The notes below the pieces were generated by a model that was not told the DNA's origin, did no database searches, and saw only the letters and a program-made list of their open reading frames with translations. Below, piece after piece: positions 7,019 to 14,670 of a DNA stretch of 29,634 nt (position 1 is the stretch's first letter; every line of letters begins with the position of its first letter). Location of the stretch: the NCBI GenBank assembly GCA_027064845.1, contig JAMOPC010000475.1, positions 1-29,634 of the forward strand. The letters run 5' to 3'. Origin of the DNA: Desulfurococcales archaeon. Its GTDB lineage: Archaea > Thermoproteota > Thermoprotei_A > Sulfolobales > Desulfurococcaceae. The position numbers and the translations under genes are program-made.

Positions 7019-8605
7019 TTGGCAGAGAAAAAGAGTACACTACTATCATTATTTGATTTGGAGAAGATTGGTAGAGAATTAGCAACCGCTCTGCAGACTG
7101 CTGAGCCGTCTGAGGGAGTAACGGTTGTTCTTCACGAAAAGATAAAGGAACTAATTAATGAGCATAGGGAGCTTATTGATGAGGTATATGATGTTGTTAA
7201 GAAGCTTGGTGAAACGGGGTCGGAGTATGGTGGTGAGCCTTGGGAATCCGTTGATGAGAAACTATGGGATATGATGGATAATCTCTCAGAATATGTTGCT
7301 GGTCTGAAAAGACTTGCGGAGAAAATAGAGTCTGGGGAATACGTGTTTAAGCCTGAGGATAATGCACCTATATATGTTAATAATGCTTTGAAGAACTATA
7401 TGGGGCACATAGACGATATTATATGGGATTTAGCCGACCACATACTAACATATTATACTCTCCCAGAAGACCTAGGAATGAAGATTCACAGGATAAGGGA
7501 TAAGGTGATAGAGCTTAACAAGGAGAGAAAAGAGATAAGCTACTTCAACAAATACATTAGGCAAATGCACGAAATAAACAAGTATATCAGGAAAATAATA
7601 GTGGAGACACCGCCAAACCTAGCAGTAGAGATAAACAATTATCTCGACAAGGTAATGGACTATATGGAACACGTTAATATGATATTATCGGATAAACTAT
7701 ACGAGATAGGGGAAAAGATAATAGAAAAACTAGGCAAACACCCGTCAGACATAGACTTGGAGAAATGTAGTGATGAACTTTGTAAAAAGTATTTGAGAAT
7801 AGATGAGATAAGGATAGCGGCACTCATTATTAAAAATGTTGCATCAGCTATTAAGATGAAGCTGTACGGGGTCATAGATATACAGGCACATCATGGTGTC
7901 AGAGCAATTAAGGTGCCCGATCTTAAAAACTATAAGATAAGCGTTGTTGAGAATACCAATATAGGGGACGTGCTTGTAGGTGCGGCTGATACTGGGTATG
8001 AGCATGCATATAACCCGTCTATAAGGTCTTTGTTCAGATATGTTAGCAAGAACATCGGTAGAAAAGTAGGCTATATGGTGTGGTATTTTGACAAGCTGTC
8101 TGTTCCAGCACTCATTAATGACTTGGCTAACGCTGTCCATGTACTGGCTGAGGAGCTGTCAAAGCTGGGCATAGAGCCTAAGTACTGGAAACACGGTAAG
8201 TGCGAGGCATTAGAGGAAGCTGATGAGAGGTTGATCAAGCTGTGTACTTACTGGGATAAGTACACGGACTATAACTATAGGGAGGGAATGTATATTGACG
8301 AGGACTATGAAGCCTTGTTCGCAGAGCTTATGAGGGATAGGGGAGAGTTCCGTGTAGGTAGTGCAGAGGGTCATGCAACAGAGGTAACCATAAGAGACAA
8401 TACTATTAGGATAAGGTACTATGACTACGACCACGACGTAAACCACTATATCAGACAAGACTTTGAGGAATGCGGTCTTACATGTAAAGAACTGGATGAT
8501 GGAGTGGAGTGTGAGGGAACCTATACTGGTGAGGGACAGCTCAAATGCATAGCCTCCACAATGGCTGAGGCAACCAGCATGGATATCCGTCTCAGGGGAT
8601 ATTAA
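7019..8605 (+). CDS. Large orphan protein, helical N-terminus and Cys-containing C-terminus
   Basis: This 528-residue protein is the largest in the window. It starts at TTG 7019 behind GGTGGT (7008-7013). The first roughly 290 residues are predicted helical and highly charged. The region after about 300 is mixed alpha/beta. The C-terminal 90 residues contain a possible metal or disulphide cluster (CGLTCKELDDGVECEG) preceded by many His/Asp/Tyr (RYYDYDHDVNHYIRQD). I recognise no family. It shares a divergent promoter with the transglutaminase-like gene, so a substrate, partner or co-delivered factor relationship is possible. A minor virion protein is the alternative. Confidence 0.8.
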   Translation: MAEKKSTLLSLFDLEKIGRELATALQTAEPSEGVTVVLHEKIKELINEHRELIDEVYDVVKKLGETGSEYGGEPWESVDEKLWDMMDNLSEYVAGLKRLAEKIESGEYVFKPEDNAPIYVNNALKNYMGHIDDIIWDLADHILTYYTLPEDLGMKIHRIRDKVIELNKERKEISYFNKYIRQMHEINKYIRKIIVETPPNLAVEINNYLDKVMDYMEHVNMILSDKLYEIGEKIIEKLGKHPSDIDLEKCSDELCKKYLRIDEIRIAALIIKNVASAIKMKLYGVIDIQAHHGVRAIKVPDLKNYKISVVENTNIGDVLVGAADTGYEHAYNPSIRSLFRYVSKNIGRKVGYMVWYFDKLSVPALINDLANAVHVLAEELSKLGIEPKYWKHGKCEALEEADERLIKLCTYWDKYTDYNYREGMYIDEDYEALFAELMRDRGEFRVGSAEGHATEVTIRDNTIRIRYYDYDHDVNHYIRQDFEECGLTCKELDDGVECEGTYTGEGQLKCIASTMAEATSMDIRLRGY

Positions 8606-8648
8606 AGCTTAATAGCTGGTCATGCATAATCTATTATTGGTGATTAGT

Positions 8649-8984
8649 ATGAGTGTATTAGGCAAAATGGACCCAATCCCCAAGGCTGGAGCAATTCATA
8701 GGAGACACGTTGTTGTAGAGGACTTAAAGGCTCCCAGTAGTGACGTGACTATTGCTAATGGTTCTACTGGAGACATCACAATAAACATTGCGGGCGAAGT
8801 ACCCAGAACAATACAGTATGCTGGAGTGGAGAGCATAACTGGGTTGCCGAGCAACGTATTTGTACAAAACATAAGCTTCAACAAGACAAACAAGACCCTA
8901 ACCCTAACCCTGTACAACGGCTCAGGATCAGACGTAACAATCACGGCAAACTCCCTGACAATAAGAGTAGTGAGCATAGCCTAA
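8649..8984 (+). CDS. Small beta-rich probable virion protein
   Basis: This 111-residue protein starts at ATG 8649 (MSVLGKMDPIPKAG) behind GGTGATTAGT; a frame extension to 8622 would include the promoter. From residue 30 it is rich in short Thr/Val/Ile/Asn strands (DVTIANGSTGDITINIAGEV, LTLTLYNGSGSDVTITANSL), consistent with one beta-sandwich. Its C-ending codons (AAC, AAG, ACC, CTG) resemble those of the 4538 gene and suggest high expression. It lies directly before the second fibre gene. A capsid, decoration or fibre-base role is inferred. Confidence 0.7.
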   Translation: MSVLGKMDPIPKAGAIHRRHVVVEDLKAPSSDVTIANGSTGDITINIAGEVPRTIQYAGVESITGLPSNVFVQNISFNKTNKTLTLTLYNGSGSDVTITANSLTIRVVSIA

Positions 8985-9041
8985 CAACAACACAGCAACA
9001 TATAAGTCACAAACAACAACAATAATAGTAGGTGATAGTAT

Positions 9042-10553
9042 ATGCCACTCATCCCTGAATGGATGACTAAGCGTGGACAGCCAATAGTTCCAGCCGATGT
9101 GATAGTGTATAGGGAAGGTGATTATGCTGTAGCAGTTGATGGTAAGACAAAGCAAGTAATAGCACACAACAAAGACCATGCAGAAGTAATACAGAAAGCA
9201 ATAGACCACATAGCAGATGAGGGAAAAGGAAAAATATATATAAAACAAGGAGAATATATATTAACATCGCCTATAAAGATTGATACTTTATCTAATATTA
9301 TTATTGAATCTGATTATGCCGTTATTAGGGCATCAAATAACCTTGTTCCGGAAACATTTGGTGGCAGTACAGTTACTTTACTGGGTATAAGAAAATCAAA
9401 TAATGTCATCATAAAAGGCTTAATTATGGATGGAAACAAAGATAATGTATCAGAATTTAGTGTTGGATTATTAATATCAGAAAGCCAAAGAATTTTAATA
9501 TATAATAATGAGATAAGAAATGTTCGTGGACATGCAATAGCTTTATGGTTTGAGGATCCAAGTATATTTTCTAGCGATATATATGTGATTAAAAACCATA
9601 TGCATGATAATGTGGGCTCATCAATGTTCAAGGTACAAAAATGTATGTATGGAATATTCATGTATAATATAATAGAAAATAGCGATCAGATGGGTATAGA
9701 GCTAGACCCCGGTACAGATAAAACCATCCTTGCATATAATGTGATAAGGAATACGAGGCATAATGGAATAGAGATAGATAATGCGGGATATAGTGTATCT
9801 GTTATTGGAAACAAATTATTTATAATTGGTACCGCACAATCCGTGATTCCAAAGTCTGGTGGGGGATATCACTATTTCCATGGAATAATGGTGTATGATA
9901 CATTTTATACGTTGATACAGGGTAATGAGATATGGATTCCTTATGGTCATGGTATATGTATTGGAGATGAATCAGTCGGCTCAGGAGGCAAAAGAAAAAT
10001 TATTATAAAGGATAACATAATAATTAATCCATCACAAGCTTCTTCATCAGTAGGTTATTTCGATGGTATAAGAATTGTTGATATACCGACTCTCATAGAG
10101 GGAAATATTATAGTTGATACAAGAAGTGCTCCTAGAATGAGGTATGGTATATCGTCGGCAGTAACGCTTGATAAAGACATAATCATAAAGAATAATTATA
10201 TATCAGGTTATACAACAAGTGCAATGTACGGTGTACATGGAGCTAAATTAATAGATAATATTGGTTATGTTACTATGAATAGTGGTGTTGCTGTGTTTAG
10301 TGGTGATGGTAGTACTACTGACTTCCTTATTGGCGAGCACGGTCTTTCACCAACTGTTGATGACCCATCAAATGTTGTTGTTAGGTGTAGTCCTGCTAGT
10401 CCTGATGCTATTAGTGCTAGTCCGCTTGTGTGTTATCTTAGCGATGAAGATGGTGATGGAAAATATGAGAGTATCAGGGTTAAGTTCGCTAGTGCACCAC
10501 CATCTGGAACAAACAACGTTAAGGTTGCTTGGGAGGCAGAGTACATAGGCTAG
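9042..10553 (+). CDS. Beta-helix fibre / receptor-binding protein 2
   Basis: This 503-residue paralogue of the 5158 protein shares the N-terminal module (P-x-W-(L/M)-x-K-R, ADVIVYREGDYAVAVD, QVIAHNKDHA) and the C-terminal module (residues 413-503, VAVFSGDGSTTDF ... SAPPSGTNNVKVAWEAEY). The middle (about 70-400) is a clearer pectate-lyase-type parallel beta-helix, with repeats such as NVIIKGLIMDGNK, RILIYNNEIRN, KTILAYNVIRNTRHNGIEI and KIIIKDNIIIN. Such folds bind or cleave polysaccharides. A (D/E)DGDG-type loop in the C-terminal module (DEDGDGKYES) could bind Ca2+. Alternative fibres with common ends and different middles suggest two receptor specificities. Confidence 0.85.
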   Translation: MPLIPEWMTKRGQPIVPADVIVYREGDYAVAVDGKTKQVIAHNKDHAEVIQKAIDHIADEGKGKIYIKQGEYILTSPIKIDTLSNIIIESDYAVIRASNNLVPETFGGSTVTLLGIRKSNNVIIKGLIMDGNKDNVSEFSVGLLISESQRILIYNNEIRNVRGHAIALWFEDPSIFSSDIYVIKNHMHDNVGSSMFKVQKCMYGIFMYNIIENSDQMGIELDPGTDKTILAYNVIRNTRHNGIEIDNAGYSVSVIGNKLFIIGTAQSVIPKSGGGYHYFHGIMVYDTFYTLIQGNEIWIPYGHGICIGDESVGSGGKRKIIIKDNIIINPSQASSSVGYFDGIRIVDIPTLIEGNIIVDTRSAPRMRYGISSAVTLDKDIIIKNNYISGYTTSAMYGVHGAKLIDNIGYVTMNSGVAVFSGDGSTTDFLIGEHGLSPTVDDPSNVVVRCSPASPDAISASPLVCYLSDEDGDGKYESIRVKFASAPPSGTNNVKVAWEAEYIG

Positions 10554-10610
10554 TATAGGATAGCTATATTGGTTTTGTCTTTATAATATTGTTTTTGGGG
10601 GTGGTATGTT

Positions 10611-10908
10611 ATGGTTAGTCCTAGTGCGTTGTATAGGGTTTGTAGGGGTTGTATTGGTTGTCTGCTTGTTGTTTTTTGGGTATTGTTTTGGTTGTTCTTG
10701 GCTGCTGGATTCATTGGGAGGCGGTTGTTAATCCTTTGAAGTCTATGACTGGTGCTTGGGATAGGGGTTTCCATAACCTTTTTACATATTTTGTGCACCT
10801 ATATGGTTTTGGCATGATCTAGCATATACGCTTATCATTGTTGGTACTGTTATACTTGGTTATTATGCTGTTAAGGGACTGGTTCTGCGTAGGCGTTGTT
10901 GTAAGTGA
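10611..10908 (+). pseudogene. Frame-split two-helix membrane protein
   Basis: A good start (ATG 10611 behind GGTGGT, with TTATAATA about 29 nt upstream) opens a frame giving MVSPSALYRVCRGCIGCLLV, which stops at 10739. Sensible membrane-protein sequence continues in the -1 frame (VVLGCWIHWEAVVNPLKSMT ... HNLFTYF) and then, after a second -1 offset, as WFWHDLAYTLIIVGTVILGY ... RRRCCK, ending at 10908. The offsets can be placed at a T6 (10672-10677) and a T5 run (10779-10783). Joined, it would be roughly 100 residues with two transmembrane helices. Homopolymer sequencing errors, real decay and programmed slippage are all possible. From 10909 to 10973 I see only leader sequence for the next gene. 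Confidence 0.5.
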
Positions 10909-10973
10909 TGTGTTACTAGGTATTTTTATATATCTCTTTAGACACTATTTTTTGTTTAGAGGAGGTGATTTGA

Positions 10974-11522
10974 ATGAGTGTGACAAGCATATATCTTCTG
11001 CATAAGGAGGGTTTCGAGCCAATAGTTAGACCAAAAGACTATGTCGCTATACTGTCTCCTCAAGCAGAATGGGTATATGGTAGAGTAATATATGTTGAAC
11101 CCATACAGCCACAAGTGATAAGTCTTGGAACCATTAGTGCGGCTAATCCCAGCAGCTACCCAACCTTAGCTGGTACTAGGGAGCTAAGCGATATGGAGGT
11201 CGGTAGGAACGAGTTTGCACAGTATAGGCTTGAGATACTTGATGATTTCCTGCTCGAAGTATATTTGCCAGCGGCTATCAGCAGGTTTAACTTGAAGAGC
11301 AAGCCTACTAGGATAAGCTTCAGGTCACCCAAGAACTTTACAGAGATATACGTGTACGAGGACAACCCGCCTACAGTCAAGTATTACTCAGTACTCTTCA
11401 GAGACCTTGATAATGCAAGGCTAATGTTCTACGGGTACAGATACGTCATAGAGAAGACCAGTACACCGCCAAAAGAATTCACAGTAATACCGGCAACAGG
11501 AGTAGCTCCCAGATCAATATAA
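10974..11522 (+). CDS. Probable virion structural protein
   Basis: This 182-residue, beta-rich protein is of unrecognised family. GGAGGTGATTTGA, the strongest ribosome-binding site seen here, leads into ATG 10974. The first 40 residues contain IVRPKDYVAILSPQAEWVYG; the middle is YRLEILDDFLLEVYLPAAIS, and the end is Thr/Pro-rich (TSTPPKEFTVIPATGVAPRS). It heads a tightly packed run of five small genes (to 13400), all apparently beta-rich except the last, consistent with a structural cassette. Confidence 0.7.
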   Translation: MSVTSIYLLHKEGFEPIVRPKDYVAILSPQAEWVYGRVIYVEPIQPQVISLGTISAANPSSYPTLAGTRELSDMEVGRNEFAQYRLEILDDFLLEVYLPAAISRFNLKSKPTRISFRSPKNFTEIYVYEDNPPTVKYYSVLFRDLDNARLMFYGYRYVIEKTSTPPKEFTVIPATGVAPRSI

Positions 11523-11536
11523 GGGGGTGATACGTG

Positions 11537-11881
11537 ATGGTTAGGCACTCATCCGGTCTAAAAACCGTTTCAGGAACAGATCCCGTTGAGCTGTGGAAAG
11601 TAGGTATTAACAGGTCTGCTAGGATAACAAAGGTAATAATATATAATCCCGATAGTGCTGACCACGTAGTGTATCTGGGCAAATACGATGGCACAACATT
11701 CACACAGTTACTCCCCGGCATAAAGGTATTGGCTGGGGAGACAATAGTTCTCGGAGAAGATGATATACCTGCGGAAAGAGTATATAGTACATCTTCCACC
11801 CAGTACTCGTGGGCGGCTAAGCTTGAGGCAAGTGTTGCATCCAATAATGTAGAGGTAAGCATTGAGGTAGACGAGCAATAA
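11537..11881 (+). CDS. Small beta-sandwich virion-type protein
   Basis: This 114-residue protein is predicted all-beta: RSARITKVIIYNPDSADHVV, YLGKYDGTTFTQLLPGIKVL, AGETIVLGEDDIPAERVY, NNVEVSIEVDEQ. This layout resembles phage head-decoration and tail-accessory proteins in general style, but no specific family is claimed. ATG 11537 gives a 5-nt gap from GGTGAT; a GTG at 11534 is possible. It lies between two other small structural candidates with gaps of 14 and 11 nt, suggesting one transcript. Confidence 0.7.
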   Translation: MVRHSSGLKTVSGTDPVELWKVGINRSARITKVIIYNPDSADHVVYLGKYDGTTFTQLLPGIKVLAGETIVLGEDDIPAERVYSTSSTQYSWAAKLEASVASNNVEVSIEVDEQ

Positions 11882-11892
11882 GGTGGTAAACC

Positions 11893-12279
11893 ATGAAGAG
11901 ATACGGCACAATAATTATCAGGACTCTGAAGAAATCAGTATCGCCAACACTAGGTACAGGTGGTTCACTAGGTGGTGCTGAGACAGTAGCACCTGATCTA
12001 GCCAGAATAGTTCCAATAGGAATAGTTGTTAGTGTAGGTGGTTCACTAGCCTCTGGTGAATCAATAAGTGTAAGGATAACTGCTAACTATGACGATGGCT
12101 CGTCCAGTTATATTGACTTATCATATAGTGCTACAGGCGACTACGAGGTACCTGAAACAGATCTGCAGTCACTAATAGATAATGATAAGGCAATAACTAG
12201 TCTAAACATACAGGCTGGAAGCTCAGAATCATCCACATCGGCAACCGTGACAGTAACAATTAGGGGAATACAGTACTAG
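11893..12279 (+). CDS. Small beta-rich virion-type protein
   Basis: This 128-residue protein has a basic N-terminus (MKRYGTIIIRTLKKSV), a Gly/Ser loop, then a beta-sandwich-like region in which hydrophobic strands alternate with Ser/Thr (SISVRITANYDDGSSSYIDL, ATVTVTIRGIQY). Such low-complexity Ser/Thr/Gly content is common in exposed virion proteins. GGTGGT precedes the ATG. It is the last gene before a T-run and a promoter copy, so it likely ends the 10974 transcript. Confidence 0.7.
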   Translation: MKRYGTIIIRTLKKSVSPTLGTGGSLGGAETVAPDLARIVPIGIVVSVGGSLASGESISVRITANYDDGSSSYIDLSYSATGDYEVPETDLQSLIDNDKAITSLNIQAGSSESSTSATVTVTIRGIQY

Positions 12280-12310
12280 AACCAATAAAAACACATATAA
12301 AAACCCAATA

Positions 12311-12387
12311 TCTTTTTTATCCATCCTTAATCTTTCTAAGTAAATATTTAATCCATAAAAACAATTCTATATCTAGGGTGGTAGTGT
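12311..12387 (+). promoter_or_regulatory. Promoter and leader, copy 2 of a duplicated unit
   Basis: T6 at 12313-12318 is followed by ATCCATCCTTAATCTTTCTA, TATTTAA (12345-12351), and ACAATTCTATATCTAGGGTG (12361-12380) before ATG 12388. It matches the unit before 5158 in element order, near-equal spacing and much of the base sequence, including the T6 terminator just upstream. Confidence 0.65.
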
Positions 12388-12744
12388 ATGAGTGAATTAC
12401 CCATACCTATGCTGGCTCCGTTTCCTAGGAAGCCTAGTGTAGAGCTTCCGCCATTAACGGTTACTCGTCCGGCAAAGGTAAGCATACGTAACATTAATAA
12501 GTTTGTATTGAATCCTGATAAGGATTTCAAATATACTGTTACCGCTGACCAGATAATAATTTATAGTAGGGATGATGACTTGTACTTTAACACTAAGGAT
12601 ACTACCAAGACAGACAATAATTTCCTAATACCTGCTGGTACCATCATAAGCATGGTACCAGCAGATGATAGCAGGGAGCTGCATTTTAGACCAGTGTCAT
12701 CGAATACTTTATTATTTGTAATGGAGGTGAGCTTTGTAAGATGA
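12388..12744 (+). CDS. Small Pro-rich/beta virion-type protein
   Basis: This 118-residue protein has a Pro-rich N-terminal arm (MSELPIPMLAPFPRKPSVEL) and a beta-rich core (FKYTVTADQIIIYSRDDDLY, FLIPAGTIISMVPADDSREL, LLFVMEVSFVR). The core is reminiscent of the small beta-barrels that stabilise capsid lattices or tail tips; this is style, not a family assignment. It is driven by the duplicated promoter. Its stop overlaps the next start (ATGA), indicating translational coupling. Confidence 0.7.
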   Translation: MSELPIPMLAPFPRKPSVELPPLTVTRPAKVSIRNINKFVLNPDKDFKYTVTADQIIIYSRDDDLYFNTKDTTKTDNNFLIPAGTIISMVPADDSRELHFRPVSSNTLLFVMEVSFVR

Positions 12745-13160
12745 GCATAGTGTTATCCGTGTCTAGGAGTGTTGCACATACTAGAACCTATGTATATTAT
12801 TTATGGAGCAAATACACCAGTCTAGGATCATTAACGTTTACAGTAACTCTACCAGACCCCGGGTTTGTTCCCAAGACCATAGAGGTAGAAGCCTCCGCAG
12901 GGTCTGCTGGCGGTAATGTTGGTGTGGAAACCATATTGGAGGTATCATATGATGGTGGATCAACATTTACAGTGTTGGACGGTGTTAAAACACCATTAGG
13001 TGTCTCTGGATACTGGTCTGGAACAGCTCATGGAACATTAAGAGGCATAATAAATGCATCTATAGGTGATACAGTAGTTATAAGGATAAGGAAACATAAT
13101 ACTTTTGGAACCGGTGGAACAGGATATGTTGGCTATGTAAGACTTATATATAGGGGGTGA
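12741..13160 (+). CDS. Small beta-rich virion-type protein
   Basis: This 139-residue beta-sandwich-like protein has strands LGSLTFTVTLPDPGFVPKTI, GVETILEVSYDGGSTFTVL and IGDTVVIRIRKHN, with Gly-rich turns (SAGSAGGNVG, GTGGTGYVGY). It overlaps the preceding gene by 4 nt; GGAGGTGA lies about 11 nt before the ATG. The pattern is typical of adhesin or spike modules, but no family is recognised. It is probably made in fixed ratio with the 12388 product. Confidence 0.7.
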   Translation: MSIVLSVSRSVAHTRTYVYYLWSKYTSLGSLTFTVTLPDPGFVPKTIEVEASAGSAGGNVGVETILEVSYDGGSTFTVLDGVKTPLGVSGYWSGTAHGTLRGIINASIGDTVVIRIRKHNTFGTGGTGYVGYVRLIYRG

Positions 13161-13166
13161 TGTGCT

Positions 13167-13400
13167 GTGAAGACCCTGTACGATATAGTTAAAGATAAAC
13201 TACCGATAAAAAAGAATATTATTGATGGAGAAACAGTTGAATTCATAGTATTGGATCATAAGGTGCTGAAGCATTCATCAAACATAAAAATAGAGTATGA
13301 AGAACTCTTACCAGTCGATCTGGCTAAGCAGCTTACAATAGATAAAATACCATCAGATATAAAACAGTTGCTTAGAAAACACGGCATAGATATAGAATAA
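13167..13400 (+). CDS. Small charged protein (GTG start)
   Basis: This 77-residue protein starts at GTG 13167 behind GGGGGTGAT. It consists of a basic helix (YDIVKDKLPIKKN), a short beta segment (GETVEFIVLDHKVLK) and a C-terminal helix (KIPSDIKQLLRKHGIDIE). It lacks transmembrane segments and known motifs. It is the last gene of the 12388 transcript and could be a chaperone or assembly factor for the two preceding beta proteins, which is inference from position only. Confidence 0.65.
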   Translation: MKTLYDIVKDKLPIKKNIIDGETVEFIVLDHKVLKHSSNIKIEYEELLPVDLAKQLTIDKIPSDIKQLLRKHGIDIE

Positions 13401-13477
13401 CTGCTTAAACAAACACATTAGTTAATAGAATAAATATTTTTACCACGTAAACATAATTATTTTTCTGGTGGTGGGGT

Positions 13478-13771
13478 GTGAGTCTGAGAACTCGTCTGCT
13501 TTCAGCCCTATGCTTTGTAAATATGGGGGAGACTGGTAATACTAGTGGTGCTGGTGGTGGTAATGGTAAGAGGTTTGATTGGATGAATGCTTTATATGAT
13601 GCGTTGATTATTGCTGGTTTTAACTTTTTCTCCACTCTTGCAGGCATTAGTGCTGCTCAGATAATCACTGATCCTGTTAAGCACTTGTTGGCTGCCGGCA
13701 TATCTGCTGGTCTGGGGTTCTTCACTACTCTTGCTGTTAAGCGTGGTTTAAGAAACCATGTATCAGGGTGA
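13478..13771 (+). CDS. Two-helix membrane protein, Gly-rich N-terminus
   Basis: This 97-residue protein starts at GTG 13478 with a G-rich leader (GGTGGTGGG). After a Gly/Asn-rich segment (about 17-30) come two hydrophobic helices at about 38-59 (LYDALIIAGFNFFSTLAGIS) and 68-86 (HLLAAGISAGLGFFTTLAVK), then a basic tail (KRGLRN). The size and topology are holin-like, but small membrane virion proteins look the same. The next 47-residue membrane gene begins 5 nt later, so the pair may act together. Confidence 0.7.
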   Translation: MSLRTRLLSALCFVNMGETGNTSGAGGGNGKRFDWMNALYDALIIAGFNFFSTLAGISAAQIITDPVKHLLAAGISAGLGFFTTLAVKRGLRNHVSG

Positions 13772-13776
13772 TCTTT

Positions 13777-13920
13777 TTGGGTGATCTGGTTGATGATTTT
13801 AAGAAGTATTTGAGGGATGCTAAGGCTGAGATAGCCTGTATAGTTGCTGGTCTAGCTATAGCTGGTTTTGCAACGTATTATCTTGCCCGTAAGCTTTATG
13901 AAAAACTCAGGGGTTCCTAG
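13777..13920 (+). CDS. 47-residue single-span membrane protein (TTG start)
   Basis: The sequence is MGDLVDDFKKYLRDAKAEIA followed by a transmembrane helix (about 19-36, CIVAGLAIAGFATYYLAR) and a basic tail (KLYEKLRGS). Start TTG 13777 is supported by GGTGAT at 13767-13772; an in-frame GTG at 13768 lies inside that site. Its Gly/Ala-rich helix followed by Lys/Arg resembles the membrane anchors of the genes at 14671, 14875 and 16111. It is closely linked to the two-helix protein just upstream. Confidence 0.7.
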   Translation: MGDLVDDFKKYLRDAKAEIACIVAGLAIAGFATYYLARKLYEKLRGS

Positions 13921-13921
13921 C

Positions 13922-14257
13922 TTATTTCCTAACTATGTCTGCGTCTATTGCTACTGTGTAGTCTCCTGCTTTTGTGAATACTAGGGTATAGTCTCCTGCT
14001 ATATAGTCTGTTCCCGGAACAAGTGATTCGAAGAAGGTTTTCTGCTCTACATTGTTTACTAGTACTGTTATTTTTGCCTTATACGTGTTTGCCTGTTCAC
14101 TAGTTATTGACTTATTAAAATGTATTATGTAGTCGAAGCGTATTGTTTCTCCCTCATATATGCTTGTCTTGTTAGCGTTTAGTGATACATTAACTATTTC
14201 GGGTTTCTCGGGTACTTTGGTTTTAACATGTATGGTTATTGTGTTTGACCTGACCAT
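13922..14257 (-). CDS. Ig-like/CARDB-type surface domain protein with lone N-terminal strand
   Basis: This 111-residue protein comprises an N-terminal beta strand (MVRSNTITIHVKTKVPEKPE), then one complete Ig-like domain (IVNVSLNANKTSIYEGETIR ... YTLVFTKAGDYTVAIDADIV) with the K-A-G-D-Y-T-V edge pattern typical of CARDB/PKD-like beta-sandwiches. The Ig part is paralogous to the divergent gene at 14334, and the N-terminal strand is paralogous to the start of the gene at 14671. It has no membrane anchor or signal peptide. GGTGAC precedes the ATG. It is probably a surface or spike subunit. Confidence 0.75.
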   Translation of the reverse strand: MVRSNTITIHVKTKVPEKPEIVNVSLNANKTSIYEGETIRFDYIIHFNKSITSEQANTYKAKITVLVNNVEQKTFFESLVPGTDYIAGDYTLVFTKAGDYTVAIDADIVRK

Positions 14258-14333
14258 TCCTTGTCACCAGTTATATATTATTTCATTAATGCTTATATGC
14301 TTTTATAAATAATTTATTTATTGGTGGAGTATT

Positions 14334-14657
14334 ATGGTTGATGTATTAGCTGTTAGTATTAGGAGCGATAAGGACACAGTATATGTTAATGAGCCTGTAA
14401 CGGTTTACTATGATGCATTACTTGACAGCATAGTTTCTCCCAGAGATGTTTATATGTATAGGGCTAAGATAGTAGTGTATGTTGATGATGTGGCTGTCAA
14501 GTCTTTTCTACAGGAGCTGTACGAGGGTACTGACAGGGTTCAGGGATCAGTTATACTGCGCTTTACTGCTCCGGGAGACCACAGGGTATCCGTTGATGTA
14601 GATATCGTCCCAACATCAAAAACATCTTTACCTGTTAAGACAATAGGTTATACATAG
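14334..14657 (+). CDS. Ig-like domain protein, paralogue of the 13922-14257 product
   Basis: This 107-residue protein is essentially one Ig-like domain: VLAVSIRSDKDTVYVNEPVT, YRAKIVVYVDDVAVKSFLQE, then VILRFTAPGDHRVSVDVDIV. It matches the divergent gene strand for strand (YRAKI versus YKAKI, (L/V)xF(T)xxGDxxVxxDxDIV). It lacks the lone N-terminal strand and has a short Thr/Lys-rich tail. GGTGG leads the ATG. The next gene (48 residues, membrane-anchored) follows after 13 nt, suggesting that the two form a complex. Confidence 0.75.
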   Translation: MVDVLAVSIRSDKDTVYVNEPVTVYYDALLDSIVSPRDVYMYRAKIVVYVDDVAVKSFLQELYEGTDRVQGSVILRFTAPGDHRVSVDVDIVPTSKTSLPVKTIGYT

Positions 14658-14670
14658 GGGGTGACGTGGT

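Noticed and set aside
8896..8910. CCCTAACCCTAACCC, resembling a telomere repeat
   Set aside because: It lies inside the 8649 gene in frame, encoding alternating Thr-Leu in a beta strand; too short and isolated to be a terminus.
10550..10798. 82-codon - strand open frame in the frameshifted region
   Set aside because: Its composition is Gln/Asn/Pro-rich low complexity and it is antisense to convincing membrane-protein segments; no start signal.
13478..13920. Holin-antiholin lysis pair
   Set aside because: Only the two-helix topology supports it; the same shape is common among small membrane virion proteins, so no lysis function is assigned.
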